Shown here one piece after another: positions 62,929 through 64,000 of a stretch of 64,000 nt of DNA; positions within the stretch are counted from its first letter, which is position 1; every line of letters starts with the position of its first letter. Both the position numbers and the translations under genes were made by a program. Source of the DNA: Celerinatantimonas yamalensis (GTDB lineage Bacteria > Pseudomonadota > Gammaproteobacteria > Enterobacterales > Celerinatantimonadaceae); NCBI RefSeq assembly GCF_046054155.1, contig NZ_JBEQCT010000001.1, positions 124,001 to 188,000 of the forward strand. The letters are read 5' to 3'. The notes under the pieces are model-generated. The model did not search any database, was not told where the DNA came from, and saw only the letters and a program-made list of their open reading frames with translations.

Positions 62929-64000
62929 ATGAGTGAGTTTGATGCGACAGCTTTTTTAAGTCGAACGCCAGCTCTGCCTGGCGTTTATCGAATGTATGAT
63001 AACCAAGATGTGGTTATCTATGTAGGCAAAGCTAAATCACTTAAAAAGAGGCTTTCGAGCTACTTTAGAGCGCGGGTTGATCGTGCTAAAACCGCTGCGT
63101 TGGTACGGCAAATTGTGCGTATTGAGACCACTATCACTAATAGTGAAACTGAGGCGCTAATTCTTGAACACAATTTAATCAAAAAGTATCGACCTCGCTA
63201 TAATGTTGTCCTAAGAGATGACAAATCCTATCCTTACATCGTGTTGACCCATCATCGTCACCCACGGTTAACGCTGCACCGTGGGCGCAAACGTACCCAA
63301 GGGCGCTATTTTGGCCCTTATCCAAGTGGCTCGGCAGTGCGAGAAAGTTTAATTCTGTTGCAAAAAACCTTTCCAATTCGGCAATGTCGAGACAGCGAGT
63401 ATGCCAATCGCACTCGTCCCTGTCTGCAGTATCAGATTGGTCGCTGTAGCGGTCCTTGTTGCGATAAAGTGAGTGATGATGAATATCAAAAGCAGGTTGG
63501 GTTAGTCGGATTATTTCTCAGCGGCAAAGGTGATGAAGTGATTGAGCGGTTGGTGCATCATATGGAAGATGCTAGCCATGAGCTCGCATTTGAAAAAGCC
63601 GCTCGCTATCGGGATCAAATTCAAGCGCTACGCCGTGTGCAAGAGCAGCAGTGGGTTTCAGGGACGGGAGCCGCCCAAACTGACATTGTCGGATTTGACT
63701 ATCGCAATGGTATCGCAGCGGTACATTTGATGCTGTTCCGTGACGGACAATTGATAGGGAGTCGCAGCTATTATCCTAAAGTCCCCCCAGACACGGAACT
63801 GTCCGAAGTTGTTCAGAGTTTCATCAGTCAGTATTATCTAGCTGAGCAACGAGAGGGTCAATTACCCCGTGAAATCCTAATCGGTTATCAACAACAAGAA
63901 TGGTTGCCCCTGCAAGACGCACTAAGTGAGCGGGCGGGTCATCAGGTCGTTTTACATCGTCCTAGCCGAGGCGAAAAAGTACATCTGTTAAAACTAGCCA
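62929..64000 (+). CDS. uvrC: UvrABC excinuclease subunit C, partial (C-terminus beyond right edge)
   Basis: Makes both incisions in nucleotide excision repair. About 357 of the usual roughly 610 residues are visible. The N-terminal GIY-YIG nuclease domain has GVYRMYD and VIYVGKAKSLKKRL. Next comes a cysteine-bearing region (RPCLQYQIGRCSGPCC, often an Fe-S cluster), then the UvrB-binding UVR motif (FEKAARYRDQIQALRRVQEQQ-type). Translation begins at the ATG right after the uvrY stop, so the two form a conserved operon. Confidence 0.97.
   Translation, partial: MSEFDATAFLSRTPALPGVYRMYDNQDVVIYVGKAKSLKKRLSSYFRARVDRAKTAALVRQIVRIETTITNSETEALILEHNLIKKYRPRYNVVLRDDKSYPYIVLTHHRHPRLTLHRGRKRTQGRYFGPYPSGSAVRESLILLQKTFPIRQCRDSEYANRTRPCLQYQIGRCSGPCCDKVSDDEYQKQVGLVGLFLSGKGDEVIERLVHHMEDASHELAFEKAARYRDQIQALRRVQEQQWVSGTGAAQTDIVGFDYRNGIAAVHLMLFRDGQLIGSRSYYPKVPPDTELSEVVQSFISQYYLAEQREGQLPREILIGYQQQEWLPLQDALSERAGHQVVLHRPSRGEKVHLLKLA

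Overview
The window is chromosomal DNA from a gammaproteobacterium near the Enterobacterales/Alteromonadales/Vibrionales. The evidence is the close match of its housekeeping proteins to that group (AdhE, S1, IhfB, LapAB, TusE, UvrY, SmrA, SanA, RssA, YfcZ-type), the E. coli-like neighbourhoods, and a moderate to low GC content. I cannot name the species from the sequence alone. I saw no insertion sequence, prophage or CRISPR array.

Layout. 1-8.3 kb: purU (cut by the left edge), ychJ, an aldo/keto reductase, cardiolipin synthase, a small LprI-like lipoprotein, an M32 carboxypeptidase, smrA, a TraB/GumN protein and an SDR oxidoreductase. 8.4-19.6 kb: a MarC-family protein (ychE position), a DUF3108 protein, adhE, the five-gene oppABCDF operon, and sanA. 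19.8-28.9 kb: a GAF-domain protein, dGTPase, cmk-rpsA-ihfB-lapA-lapB-pyrF, a rhombosortase, and divergent queC/queE. 29-33.9 kb: hns, a lysine riboswitch that controls an NhaC-type transporter (LysW-like), tdk, rssA and a YfcZ-family protein. 33.9-40.6 kb: a minus-strand MoxR/Bat-type operon (MoxR, DUF58, DUF4381, two VWA proteins, BatD). 41.1-45.9 kb: an orphan protein behind a very good sigma-28 (FliA) promoter match, tRNA-Pro(CGG), a PAS-EAL-CBS c-di-GMP phosphodiesterase candidate and an RluA-type pseudouridine synthase. 46.1-57.9 kb: a complete tad/flp pilus operon in the order flp-tadV-rcpCAB-tadZABCDEFG, followed by an OmpA-family gene. 58-64 kb: tusE, yccS and yccA on the minus strand, two identical tRNA-Ser(TGA) genes, uvrY, and uvrC (cut by the right edge).

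How it works together. Most of the window is core metabolism and information processing. AdhE gives fermentative ethanol formation, and Opp imports peptides. cmk/rpsA/ihfB/lapAB/pyrF is the conserved S1 neighbourhood, and its leader shows hairpins suited to S1 autoregulation. The accessory, surface-related part is 41-58 kb: a possibly flagellar-regulon protein, a c-di-GMP phosphodiesterase and the Tad pilus. This suggests control of the motile/attached switch, but the link is inferred from proximity.

The most interesting signals are: the sigma-28 promoter in front of an unrecognised 187-residue protein; a run of partly competing hairpins in front of flp; a tyrosine/aspartate-rich insertion in the TadG von Willebrand domain; and a lysine riboswitch lying inside what looks like an N-terminal extension of the NhaC-type transporter ORF.
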